Shown here one piece after another: positions 51,624 through 59,945 of a stretch of 64,000 nucleotides of DNA. The DNA lies in the NCBI GenBank assembly GCA_036389255.1, contig DASVQI010000028.1, positions 1 to 64,000 on the forward strand. Direction: 5' to 3'. The notes under the pieces are model-generated. The model made no database searches. It worked only from the letters and a program-made list of their open reading frames with translations, and was not told the origin of the DNA. A program made the position numbers and the translations under genes. This DNA is from JACVRN01 sp036389255 (lineage in GTDB: Bacteria; Acidobacteriota; Blastocatellia; Pyrinomonadales; Pyrinomonadaceae). Each line of letters begins with the position of its first letter. The stretch's first letter is position 1.

Positions 51624-52187
51624 ATGACATTCAGCCGAAAAATCATCACCTTCTCAGCCCTGACCTTCATCCTCGTTCTTGTCTCAGGCTTTACCGAATG
51701 CTACAAGCCTGTGACGAAGAGCCAGTTGCCGTCTCGCATCAAGACCGTGGCCGTGCCCGCCTTTCAGAACGAGTCCCTGCGCTTCAAGGTCGAATCCAGA
51801 TTTACGGAGGCCGTCATCAACGAGATAGTGCGGCGCGGCAAGGGCCTGCGCGTGCAGGGCTCGCGCGAAGGCGCGGACGCCGTGGTGGACGGCGTGATTA
51901 AGAGCTTCACTTTTTCCGGCGTGCTCCTTCAGCCTACAGACCCGGACGCCCGCGCACGCATCTTCGAGGTGGAGATTCGAGCAGCCGTCACCGTGCGCGA
52001 CCAGATAGAGAACCGCGTGCTATACGACAACCAGAACTTCGTCTTTCGCGGCGAGTTCGAGTTCGCCAACGACCCGCGCACCTTCTTTAACGAAGAAGAC
52101 CCTGCGGTGCAGCGCATGGCGCGCTCGTTCGCAGAGTCCATCGTCTCTACCCTAGTCCACGGCTTCAGCGTCACCGAGCAGAAATGA
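51624..52187 (+). CDS. lptE: LptE-family LPS-assembly lipoprotein
   Basis: The protein has 187 residues from ATG 51624; an ATG four codons upstream is also possible. The signal segment (MTFSRKIITFSALTFILVLV) leads to a Cys at ~26 (SGFTEC) that is only a poor lipobox. The LptE-like region follows: IKTVAVPAFQNESLRFKVES, FTEAVINEIVRRGKGLRV and DAVVDGVIKSFTFSGVLLQP. LptE plugs the LptD channel that inserts lipopolysaccharide into the outer membrane. The overlap with holA (ATGA) is the common lptE-holA arrangement. Confidence 0.88.
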   Translation: MTFSRKIITFSALTFILVLVSGFTECYKPVTKSQLPSRIKTVAVPAFQNESLRFKVESRFTEAVINEIVRRGKGLRVQGSREGADAVVDGVIKSFTFSGVLLQPTDPDARARIFEVEIRAAVTVRDQIENRVLYDNQNFVFRGEFEFANDPRTFFNEEDPAVQRMARSFAESIVSTLVHGFSVTEQK

Positions 52188-53200
52188 GCGCGCGTACCCG
52201 GCAGGAACTCCAGCGCGATTTGAAGGCGGGAAAGATTGAGCCGCTCTACCTTCTTTTCGGCCCCGAAGACTACCTGCGAAACCGCGCCGCTCAGGCCATC
52301 ACCGAAAACTCTTTGAAGGACGCCCCTCTCAGAGAGTTCAACGAATCCAGCTTCAGTCTTGCGAGCGCCGACGTGCAGCATGCCATCGCCGCAGCCGAAC
52401 AGCTTCCGATGATGTCCGCACGCCGCGTGGTTCGCATCACGGATTTCTCCAAGCTGCGCGAAGCTGACGAAGGCGCGCTCCTGCGTTACCTTTCGCGTCC
52501 CGTTGAAACGTCGGTCGTCATCTTCATAGCGGACGACCTGGACAAGCGCCGCAAGCTGACTAAGACGCTCATGGACGCCTGCACGAGCGTCGAGTTTGCG
52601 ACCCTGACCGATTCGGAGCTCGCCGCATGGGGCAAGGATTATTTGAAGCGTCTCAAGGTGACGACCGACGATAGAACGCTTCATCAGATTGTGGCGCTCG
52701 CGGGCGTGGGCGTTCGCACGCTTACCATCGAGCTGGACAAGCTCGCTACTGCCGCGATTGACACTGGCATTATCACTATGGAGATGGTGGAGCAGCTAGT
52801 GGGCCGCTCACGAGAGCTGTCGAATTTCGAGTTGACGGATTATCTTGTAGCGCGAAACCGCAAGCGCTCTCTTCAGATTCTCTATCGCCTGCTGGACGAC
52901 GGCGCGGAACCTGTGATGCTCATAGGTCTGATAGCGGGAAACTTTCACCGTCTGGCGCTCGCCAAAGAGCTGATGTCGCGCGGCACTGCCCGAGAAGAGG
53001 TCTTCAGGCTGGTCGCCATGCCCTACAGTAAACGCGAAGAGTTTCTGGCAACCGCCCGACGCGCAGACGCGCAGTCGCTCGCGCGTAACATAAAGCGCAT
53101 TGCCGCCGCAGACCTCGCCATCAAAACCTCTCTGGGAGGCGGCGGCGCTACAGGCTCAAGGCTACAGCTAGAAATGCTTGTCTGCGAGCTGACCGCCTGA
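52184..53200 (+). CDS. holA: DNA polymerase III subunit delta
   Basis: The protein has 338 residues. The delta-subunit pattern is visible: EPLYLLFGPEDYLRNRAAQA, QLPMMSARRVVRITDFSKLR, IADDLDKRRKLTKTLMDACT, LVGRSRELSNFELTDYLVAR, NRKRSLQILYRLLDDG and LIGLIAGNFHRLALAKELMS. It opens the sliding clamp during clamp loading. It starts within the lptE stop (ATGA). Confidence 0.92.
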   Translation: MSARTRQELQRDLKAGKIEPLYLLFGPEDYLRNRAAQAITENSLKDAPLREFNESSFSLASADVQHAIAAAEQLPMMSARRVVRITDFSKLREADEGALLRYLSRPVETSVVIFIADDLDKRRKLTKTLMDACTSVEFATLTDSELAAWGKDYLKRLKVTTDDRTLHQIVALAGVGVRTLTIELDKLATAAIDTGIITMEMVEQLVGRSRELSNFELTDYLVARNRKRSLQILYRLLDDGAEPVMLIGLIAGNFHRLALAKELMSRGTAREEVFRLVAMPYSKREEFLATARRADAQSLARNIKRIAAADLAIKTSLGGGGATGSRLQLEMLVCELTA

Positions 53201-53212
53201 AAAGCTGTTCTC

Positions 53213-53650
53213 TCATCCTTCATCCATGCTTTTCCTGTCAGGCTCAATCCAGCCCGTCCTGCCCTCTTCGGAAAAGACCCGTTCGCGCGTGTAGTAGCTG
53301 AAGATTGTCTGAGAGTCTCCTGCCTGCTCAATGACACGGTTGGCCCGCTCGGCCAGAGTTAGGGCGGAATCGGTCGCGCTTAAGAGCCTGCCCAGACGCC
53401 TGACCCAGAACTGCGTGATGGTCTCGTTGTACTTCTGCGGGTCTACCCCGTAATGAGCCAGAAAGCGCATTAGACTTTGGCGCATACGGTTGGCAACTTC
53501 CTCCGCAGACATGGCTGAAAGATACCAGACGGCTACCGCCAGATGAGCGCGGTGGTCGAAATCTTCGTCCGGCAGGGTGCAATCCTCGAAGCGGGCTGCG
53601 AGAGAGCGTATCTCGTCGTCGCTTCTGTACTGATTCTCGGGCTCCTTCAT
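53213..53650 (-). CDS. Hypothetical protein with conserved HRAHL motif
   Basis: The protein has 145 residues, helical and soluble. The conserved-looking core is FDHRAHLAVAVWYLSAM, then MRQSLMRFLAHYGVDPQKYN, ETITQFWVRRLGRLLSA and a C-terminal IFSYYTRERVFSEEGRTGWI. The spaced His residues (H48, H51 and one near the middle) could bind a metal, but this is a guess. No domain family is recognised. It lies downstream of rpsT beyond its terminator. Confidence 0.7.
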   Translation of the reverse strand: MKEPENQYRSDDEIRSLAARFEDCTLPDEDFDHRAHLAVAVWYLSAMSAEEVANRMRQSLMRFLAHYGVDPQKYNETITQFWVRRLGRLLSATDSALTLAERANRVIEQAGDSQTIFSYYTRERVFSEEGRTGWIEPDRKSMDEG

Positions 53651-53686
53651 CGTCTACCTCCTTATAGCAGCTCATAGAAACAGATG

Positions 53687-53728
53687 TAAAAAGGCGAGGC
53701 CGGCTGGAATGAACCAACCGGCCTCGCC
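53687..53728 (-). terminator. Rho-independent terminator of rpsT
   Basis: On the minus strand GGCGAGGCCGG pairs with CCGGCCTCGCC (11-bp perfect GC-rich stem, 53693-53703 with 53718-53728), followed by TTTTTAC. It lies 23 bases after the rpsT stop. Confidence 0.9.
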
Positions 53729-53751
53729 GAACACGAAAGATTTTCTATCTC

Positions 53752-54021
53752 TTACTTTGTCGTCGCCTGATTGACGCGCGCCGTCAGTCTGGACTTGTAG
53801 CGCGCGGCGGCGTTACGGTGCAGCACGCCTTTCTGCACGGCCTTGTCTATCTTTGAAATCGTCTGCGGCAGCAACTCGCCGAGCGCCGACTTGTCGCTGC
53901 CCGAAAGGGCTGCGCGCAGCTTCTTGATGGAAGTGCGAAGGGCGCTGCGATTGCTGCGATTGATGTCACGGCGCTTTTCGTTCTGTCTGACGCGCTTCTC
54001 TGCTGATTTATGATTAGGCAT
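53752..54021 (-). CDS. rpsT: 30S ribosomal protein S20
   Basis: The protein has 89 residues and is a standard S20: MPNHKSAEKRVRQNEKRRDI, NRSNRSALRTSIKKLRAAL and KGVLHRNAAARYKSRLTARV. It binds 16S rRNA early in small-subunit assembly. It is a single-gene unit with its own strong promoter (54102-54130) and terminator. Confidence 0.98.
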   Translation of the reverse strand: MPNHKSAEKRVRQNEKRRDINRSNRSALRTSIKKLRAALSGSDKSALGELLPQTISKIDKAVQKGVLHRNAAARYKSRLTARVNQATTK

Positions 54022-54101
54022 CCAAGGAATCTCCGTCTAAAGCTTTATCATTTTGTGCCGCCGCTCTCAGATGAGATTTTGACCGCAAGCACAAGCGAGA
54101 A

Positions 54102-54130
54102 AGTATAGGTTCCATGACCTTCCGTGTCAA
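54102..54130 (-). promoter_or_regulatory. Strong sigma-70 promoter of rpsT
   Basis: On the minus strand a perfect -35 TTGACA (54125-54130) and -10 TATACT (54102-54107) are 17 bases apart. The start would lie ~75 bases before the rpsT ATG. Confidence 0.8.
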
Positions 54131-54308
54131 GGCGCGCGGGCCGGACAAGCGGCCGTTTCGCTCGGTACGGTCGCGAATTGACACTCGCGCTCGCCCTGTA
54201 GTAGCGTGCCGTTCTGTACAGTATGCAAATATATGCTACACCCCTCGGTTTACCATCGCCTTCCCTGATTCTAGAATCTTCACCCTAAGAAGGAGACTGC
54301 TTTAACTG

Positions 54309-55262
54309 TTGAAAAAGATTGAGCTTCCACCACGCGGACTGGAAACCCTCTTCGGCGTTCACGACCAGAACATCAAGTACCTGGAATCGCTCCTTGACGT
54401 GCGCATCAATGCGCGCGGGCAGGATTTGACCGTAGACGGCGACCCCAAAGATGTTGAGACCGTCGAGCGCATTCTGGAGGATTTCTCCGACCTCTTCGCA
54501 GAAGGCCGCACTTTCACGGACAAGGAACTGCGCGAAGCCTTCGCGCAGATAGCCGAAGACCGCGCCTACTCTTTGCGCGACTACTTCACAAAGGCTCGCT
54601 TTAATCCTGCGGGCAAAAAGCAGGTCGCTCCCAAGAGCGCCATGCAGCGCCGCTACATCGAATCCATACAGGACAAAGACATTGTCTTCGGCGTAGGCCC
54701 GGCCGGTACGGGCAAAACCTATCTGGCCGTGGCCATGGCCGTGCAGGCGCTGATGCAGAAGCAGGTCAACCGCATAGTCCTTGCCCGCCCGGCTGTAGAA
54801 GCGGGAGAGAAACTCGGATTCCTGCCCGGCGACCTTCAGGACAAGGTTGACCCGTACCTTCGCCCGCTCTACGACGCGCTCTTTGACCTGATTGATTACG
54901 AGCGGGCCACGCGCCTGCTTGAAAAGCGAGTCATAGAGGTCGCTCCGCTGGCATTCATGCGCGGAAGAACCTTGTCGGATGCTTTCATCATCTTGGACGA
55001 GGCGCAGAACACGACCAGCGAGCAGATGAAGATGTTCCTGACGCGCATTGGCTTCGGCTCGAAGGCCGTCATCACGGGCGACGTGACGCAGATTGACCTG
55101 CCGCAGGGAAAACGTAGCGGCCTCATAGAAGCCGAGCGCGTACTCTCAAAAGTAGAAGGCATAGATTTCATCTACTTCACGGAGAAGGACGTCGTGCGGC
55201 ACCGTCTGGTGCAGATGATTATCAAAGCCTACGAAGCGCATTCCAGCAAGAGCGCCATATAA
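54309..55262 (+). CDS. phoH: PhoH-family ATPase
   Basis: The protein has 317 residues from a TTG start behind AAGAAGGAGAC. The N-terminal ~90 residues are a KH-like region (LESLLDVRINARGQDLTVDG). The P-loop ATPase has FGVGPAGTGKTYLAVAMAVQ (~131), NRIVLARPAVEAGEKLGFLP, GRTLSDAFIILDEAQNTTSE and TRIGFGSKAVITGDVTQIDL. It is the PhoH/YbeZ type that works with YbeY in ribosome or RNA maturation. ybeY follows directly, in the common phoH-ybeY-CNNM order. Confidence 0.95.
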   Translation: MKKIELPPRGLETLFGVHDQNIKYLESLLDVRINARGQDLTVDGDPKDVETVERILEDFSDLFAEGRTFTDKELREAFAQIAEDRAYSLRDYFTKARFNPAGKKQVAPKSAMQRRYIESIQDKDIVFGVGPAGTGKTYLAVAMAVQALMQKQVNRIVLARPAVEAGEKLGFLPGDLQDKVDPYLRPLYDALFDLIDYERATRLLEKRVIEVAPLAFMRGRTLSDAFIILDEAQNTTSEQMKMFLTRIGFGSKAVITGDVTQIDLPQGKRSGLIEAERVLSKVEGIDFIYFTEKDVVRHRLVQMIIKAYEAHSSKSAI

Positions 55263-55265
55263 GGA

Positions 55266-55331
55266 TAGTGGCGGGCGACGTGATAAGAGCTTCTTCTTCT
55301 TGCGCGCCCCTCGTCATTTGTCACTCCGCTT
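55266..55331. repeat. Heptad-type hairpin cassette with TTCTTCTTCTTG loop before ybeY
   Basis: GGCGGGCGACGTGATAAGAG and CTTCTTCTTCTTGCGCGCCC form a stem around the same loop as the cassette at 18531-18612. A TCGTCATTTGTCACTCCGCTT tail runs to the ybeY ATG. No Shine-Dalgarno is present before that ATG. Confidence 0.7.
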
Positions 55332-55757
55332 ATGATTGAAGTCGTTAACCGCCAGCGCAAAGTTCCTTTGGACAGTGAGCGCTGGCGGGCCTTCACGGAA
55401 AAGGCTTTGAAGGTCGTGCCTGCCGGCGGGTCGGGCGTGACGGTGGCTTTCGTGTCGGACAGAATGATGCGCGACCTTAACCGTATGTGGCGGCATAAGA
55501 GTGGGACGACCGACGTGCTTTCGTTTCCGGCCGCTCAGGACGAGTTTGAGAGGGCGGAGGGCGCGACGCTCGGGGATGTGGTGATTTCCGTTGAACAGGC
55601 CGCCAGACAGGCCGTAGAGCACGGGCTTGAGTTTGATGAAGAGGTTTCGCAGCTTATCCTTCACGGGCTGCTGCACCTGTGCGGCCATGACCATGAAACG
55701 GATGACGGTGAGATGAATCGGCTGGAGCTGCGGCTTCGCAGACGTCTCCGAATTTAA
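55332..55757 (+). CDS. ybeY: Endoribonuclease YbeY
   Basis: The protein has 141 residues. The zinc motif HGLLHLCGHDHE (His at ~111, 115 and 121) and RMWRHKSGTTDVLSFPA are YbeY hallmarks. It acts in 16S rRNA 3' end maturation and ribosome quality control. It lies between phoH and a CNNM transporter gene, each separated by a short hairpin-like cassette. Confidence 0.95.
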   Translation: MIEVVNRQRKVPLDSERWRAFTEKALKVVPAGGSGVTVAFVSDRMMRDLNRMWRHKSGTTDVLSFPAAQDEFERAEGATLGDVVISVEQAARQAVEHGLEFDEEVSQLILHGLLHLCGHDHETDDGEMNRLELRLRRRLRI

Positions 55758-55759
55758 TC

Positions 55760-55825
55760 ATGTGTAGATAAAAGCGGTTCTTCTATTTACTCACGAGATT
55801 TACTCCTTTACTATTCAGTTCGTCT
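55760..55825. repeat. Weak cassette-like spacer before the CNNM gene
   Basis: GTGTAGATAAAAGCGGTTCT and TCTATTTACTCACGAGATTT are followed by ACTCCTTTACTATTCAG and GTCT-ATG. It resembles the GATAAAAGC...TTCTTCT loop part of two other cassettes, but the pairing is poorer. No Shine-Dalgarno is seen. Confidence 0.5.
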
Positions 55826-57121
55826 ATGGATATTGCTATAGGAATCACGGCGCTGCTGCTTCTGTTGATGGCGTTTCTTGCGACTGCCGACATGGCTTTC
55901 GGCCAGTTGAGCGACGTAGGGCTCAGGCGGCTCATCACAGACGCGGAAGAGGAGCGCCCGCAGGCGCGCGCCACGGCCTTTCTCAAAGAGATTCTTGAGA
56001 ACCGCCCGCGATTCCGCTTCACGCTCTCGGCGGTGATTCAGATACTGCTCGTGGGTGTCACGGTTCTGATTACCTCCGTCTCGCTGCTTCTGTTTCCCGG
56101 CACGCGCTTTCTGCTGATAGCGTTTGCGGCCTCTCTGGTGCTGGCGGGTATCTTTCGCCAGTTCGTCCCGCGTTTCATCTCCGCGCGAAATCCCGAACGG
56201 ACGCTGCTGCTGCTGCTGCCGTTCGTGCGCCCCTTCTATCATCTCTTCGTCTTCATAGCAGACCCTCTGCATCAGGTCTTCAGCCGCAGGCGCAAAGAGC
56301 GCGCCGAAATCGAAGCAAACGCCGTTGAGGACGAAGATGACAACGGCGACGACATACAAGCGCTGATTGACGTGGGCGAAGAGGAAGGCATTCTGGAAGA
56401 GGAACAGGGCGAGCTGATTCACTCCATCATAGAGTTTGGCGATACGCGCGTGAACGAAGTGATGACGCCGCGAACCGAGGTCGTGGCGCTGCCCGTGACC
56501 GCGACCGTGCGCGAGGCCCGCGACATCATCAACGAGTCCAAGTATTCACGCCTGCCCGTCTACCGAGAGCAGATTGATAACGTGGAGGGGCTCATCTACG
56601 TGCGCGACATACTTCAGTGCTGGCCCGAAGGCAGGGAGGACGAAAACATAGCCGTGCTTGTGCGTCCGGTCTATTTCGTGCCTGAGACAAAGCCCGTCGC
56701 AGACCTCCTGAAAGAGATGCAGAAGGCGCACGTGCAGCTAGCCATGGTGATTGACGAGTACGGCGGCATCGCCGGATTAGTCACCGTCGAAGACATACTG
56801 GAAGAGATTGTCGGAGAGATTGAGGACGAGGATACCGAGACGGGAGAGATTGTTGAGATTGTAGAGGCCGACGACGGCTACTACGACGTGCCCGGCTCGA
56901 CCGAGATAGGCAAGATTGAGCGCCTCTTCGACATGGAGATAGAGGACGACGATTTCACAACCATCGCGGGACTGGTCATAAGCGAGTCCGGCTACGTGCC
57001 CCGGCCCGGCGAGCGACTGGCCTTTCGCGGCCTTGACGTTGAGGTGATTGACGCGGACGACAGGCGCATCTCCCGCCTGCGGCTGCGCCGCGCGCCGCAG
57101 GACGAATTGCAGGCCGAGTAA
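55826..57121 (+). CDS. CNNM/CorC-type transporter with CBS pair (hemolysin-C family)
   Basis: The protein has 431 residues. Residues ~1-150 form a CNNM membrane domain with about three helices (IAIGITALLLLLMAFLATAD, FRFTLSAVIQILLVGVTVLI, RTLLLLLPFVRPFYHLFVFI). Residues ~205-330 form a CBS pair (EVMTPRTEVVALPVTATVRE, YSRLPVYREQIDNVEGLIYV, DEYGGIAGLVTVEDILEEIV). Residues ~345-425 form the CorC_HlyC domain. These proteins mediate or regulate Mg2+/Co2+ efflux. An acidic linker (VEDEDDNGDD) joins the membrane and CBS parts. Confidence 0.93.
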   Translation: MDIAIGITALLLLLMAFLATADMAFGQLSDVGLRRLITDAEEERPQARATAFLKEILENRPRFRFTLSAVIQILLVGVTVLITSVSLLLFPGTRFLLIAFAASLVLAGIFRQFVPRFISARNPERTLLLLLPFVRPFYHLFVFIADPLHQVFSRRRKERAEIEANAVEDEDDNGDDIQALIDVGEEEGILEEEQGELIHSIIEFGDTRVNEVMTPRTEVVALPVTATVREARDIINESKYSRLPVYREQIDNVEGLIYVRDILQCWPEGREDENIAVLVRPVYFVPETKPVADLLKEMQKAHVQLAMVIDEYGGIAGLVTVEDILEEIVGEIEDEDTETGEIVEIVEADDGYYDVPGSTEIGKIERLFDMEIEDDDFTTIAGLVISESGYVPRPGERLAFRGLDVEVIDADDRRISRLRLRRAPQDELQAE

Positions 57122-57144
57122 GGACAGAAGTGAGAAGGTAAAGA

Positions 57145-57363
57145 GTGAAGACCATAGAGCTGCCACAACTTGTTCCCACAGGCTCGTGCGCGCAGTCCGT
57201 TTGCGAGAGGTGCGAAGAGCCGTTCGACTGCGGCGCTCAAGCTTCGGCTTGCTGGTGCGCGGAGGTGAGCCTCACGGAAGAGGCTCGCGCAAGGTTGCGC
57301 GAGCAGTACAAGAGCTGCCTTTGTCGCTCCTGCCTTGAGCAGTTCGCTATAGACCGACTTTAA
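57145..57363 (+). CDS. Small cysteine-rich CWC-type protein
   Basis: The protein has 72 residues from a GTG start. It contains nine cysteines in the CWC pattern: CERCEEPFDCGAQASACWCA and a C-terminal CLCRSCLEQF. Such small proteins probably bind metal, and their function is unknown. It lies 23 bases after the CNNM gene and 68 before the M1 aminopeptidase. Confidence 0.82.
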   Translation: MKTIELPQLVPTGSCAQSVCERCEEPFDCGAQASACWCAEVSLTEEARARLREQYKSCLCRSCLEQFAIDRL

Positions 57364-57431
57364 TGTAAACTACCACCTGTTAGGCCGCGACGAAGAGTAG
57401 TTCTATTTCAGCAAACAATCGGAGAAGATGC

Positions 57432-59945
57432 TTGGCACGGCACAAGGACGCACTTTTTCACACGGCCTTTCTAGACCCTCGCTTTCACGCAGCGCTCAAC
57501 CCTTACGACGAGACTCCGCCGCCAGCCGTGAAGCCTGTCGAAGCGCCGCGACGCCAGACGCGCAGCCGCGACTTTGATATAAAGCACATACGCATAGAGC
57601 TTCAGATTGACCCGGCAGAGACGTTCATTGAAGGCGAAGCCGCCATTACACTCGCGCCCTTTCGGGACGACCTGCGGGAGCTTTCGTTCGATGCCTTCGA
57701 GCTGAACGTGAAAGAGGTGCGCGCGGGCTCTCGCCGCCTCGAATTCGAAAGCTTCAGGGATAGGCTAGTCGTTTACCTCAGAGAGCCGCAGCCGCGCGAT
57801 AAAAATCTGACCCTGCGCGTTCTTTACAACACGCGGCCAAGAAAGGGCTTGCACTTCATACGCCCGGACGACTCCTACCCGCAGAAGCCCGTGCAGGTCT
57901 GGTCGCAGGGTGAAAGTGAAGACAACCGCGCGTGGTTCCCCTGCACGGACTCCCCGAACGAGCGGCAGACAACGGAGACTCTCATCACCGTCCCCGAAGG
58001 CTTCACGGTTCTCTCAAACGGAAGGCTCGTCTCGGAGAAACATGATAAGAAGCGGGGACGCCGCACCTTCCACTGGCGACAGGACGAGCCACATCCGGCC
58101 TACCTTGTCTCCGTAGCCATAGGCGACTTCAGCATCATAGATGCTCGCTGCGGCAAGCTGCCTACGCCTTACTATACGTATCCGGGGATGGAGCGTGAGG
58201 CGCGCATGTTGATGGGCCGCACGCCCGCCATGATTCGCCATTTCACAAAGCTCTTCGGCTACGAATATCCTTATCCTAAATACTCGCAGGTGGTGGTGGA
58301 CGATTTTATCTCCGGCGCTATGGAGAACACTTCGGCCACGACCCACTCCGACCGCTTCCTGCACGACGCGCGGACTGAGCTTGATTTCGACTGTCACGAC
58401 GTGGTGGCGCACGAGCTTGCGCACCAGTGGTGGGGCGACTTGGTGACGCCCAAGTCTTGGGCGCACCTCTGGCTCAAGGAGAGCTTTGCCACCTACGCGG
58501 AGATTCTCTGGTCGGAGCAGGTGGAGGGAGTGGACGAGTCCAGATTCTTTCTGCTGCGGGAGCAGAACCTCTACATGGGAGAGGACAGAGACCGTTATCG
58601 CCGCCCGCTCGTCTACGACCGTTGGGAATATCCTATGGAGGTCTACGACCGCCACGCTTACCAGAAGGGCGGGATTGTGCTGGGGATGCTCAGGGACGTG
58701 TTGGGCGACGAAGACTTTTTCCGCACGCTCAGGTATTACCTGCACAAGCACGAGTGGCAGAGCGTGGAGACAGCAGATTTTCGCATAGCCATAGAAGAGG
58801 TCACGGGCCGCAACATTGACTGGTTCTTTGAAGAATGGGTGACGGGTCTGGGCTATCCCGAGTTTGAAGTCTCGCATCACTTCGACTCGCAGGCAAGCGC
58901 CCTTCGCGTCACGGTCAGGCAGGTGCAGAATACGGATGACGGCACGCCCATCTTCCGCATGCCGGTAGAGATTCAGGTCATGGGAAGAAGAGGCCCGCGC
59001 TCCTTCCGCGTGGAGCTTGAGAAGCAGGAGCACGAGTTCTATTTCTCATTGGAAGAGCGACCGCTCGCGGTAATCTTCGACCCCGAAGACAGGGTGCTGA
59101 AGACGCTTGAGCATGAGAAGTCCAGGCACGAGCTTCTTCATCAGCTTCAACAATCGGCAAGCTTCACGGCGCGCATGCGTGCGGCCCGCTCGCTCGGAGA
59201 GTTCAAGGATGAAGAGTCGGTCGGGGCGCTTAAGCGCTCTCTAATGCAGGACGGGTTCGGGCCTGTCAGGATGGCTGCGGCCGTGGCGCTCGCCGGAATC
59301 GGCACAGAGGAAGCGCGAGACGTACTCATAGCCGGGATGAAGAAGAGCACGGAGGCGCGCGTGCGCCGCGCCATCGTCTGGTCACTGGGCCGTTTTCGCA
59401 AAGACCGAAAGGCTATAGCCGCGCTCGTGCGCGCCATGCAGGATGACGAGAGCTATTTTGTATCGGCCTTCAGCATGCGCGCTCTGGCTCACGCTGCCGG
59501 AGAGGATGCTTACGAAAAGCTTATGGGGATGCTCGGGCGCGAGTCTTATCAGGATGTCTTGCGCGCGACCGTCTTCGACGCGCTGACGATTGCGAAGGAC
59601 AGGCGCGGCGTACGGCTCGCGCTAGACCACACGGCTTACGGGATTCCGCAGCCCGTGCGCGTAGCCGCCACGGTGAGCCTAGGCACGCTCGGCAAAGAGT
59701 TCAAGGAAGAGCAGGAGGCCGTCTACGAGAAGCTGATAGAGCTGCTGGAGGACAAGACGTTCCGCGTGCGCTTTGCAGCCGTCCGTGCGCTGGCTACTCT
59801 GGGCGACGTGCGGGCCGTCGCTTCGCTCCGCGCAGTGGAAGAGCGAGAGGCCATAGATGCCATACAGAGCGCCGCGCTCGCAAGCCGCCGCACGCTTGAG
59901 GAAAAGGCAGAAGAGGGGAAACAGGATGGCAAAAAAGAGAAGTAA
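57432..59945 (+). CDS. M1-family aminopeptidase with C-terminal HEAT-like repeats
   Basis: The protein has 837 residues from a TTG start behind GGAGAAGATGC. The N-terminal beta domain (~35-235) is followed by the catalytic domain, with GAMEN exopeptidase motif (~295), zinc site HELAHQWWGDL (H327, H331) and KESFATYAE (third ligand). Residues ~575-810 form armadillo/HEAT-type repeats (MRAARSLGEFKDEESVGALK, RMAAAVALAGIGTEEARDVL, VRFAAVRALATLGDVRAVAS). No signal peptide is seen, so it is probably cytoplasmic. It removes N-terminal residues from peptides. The 3' end overlaps the next gene by 20 bases. Confidence 0.93.
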   Translation: MARHKDALFHTAFLDPRFHAALNPYDETPPPAVKPVEAPRRQTRSRDFDIKHIRIELQIDPAETFIEGEAAITLAPFRDDLRELSFDAFELNVKEVRAGSRRLEFESFRDRLVVYLREPQPRDKNLTLRVLYNTRPRKGLHFIRPDDSYPQKPVQVWSQGESEDNRAWFPCTDSPNERQTTETLITVPEGFTVLSNGRLVSEKHDKKRGRRTFHWRQDEPHPAYLVSVAIGDFSIIDARCGKLPTPYYTYPGMEREARMLMGRTPAMIRHFTKLFGYEYPYPKYSQVVVDDFISGAMENTSATTHSDRFLHDARTELDFDCHDVVAHELAHQWWGDLVTPKSWAHLWLKESFATYAEILWSEQVEGVDESRFFLLREQNLYMGEDRDRYRRPLVYDRWEYPMEVYDRHAYQKGGIVLGMLRDVLGDEDFFRTLRYYLHKHEWQSVETADFRIAIEEVTGRNIDWFFEEWVTGLGYPEFEVSHHFDSQASALRVTVRQVQNTDDGTPIFRMPVEIQVMGRRGPRSFRVELEKQEHEFYFSLEERPLAVIFDPEDRVLKTLEHEKSRHELLHQLQQSASFTARMRAARSLGEFKDEESVGALKRSLMQDGFGPVRMAAAVALAGIGTEEARDVLIAGMKKSTEARVRRAIVWSLGRFRKDRKAIAALVRAMQDDESYFVSAFSMRALAHAAGEDAYEKLMGMLGRESYQDVLRATVFDALTIAKDRRGVRLALDHTAYGIPQPVRVAATVSLGTLGKEFKEEQEAVYEKLIELLEDKTFRVRFAAVRALATLGDVRAVASLRAVEEREAIDAIQSAALASRRTLEEKAEEGKQDGKKEK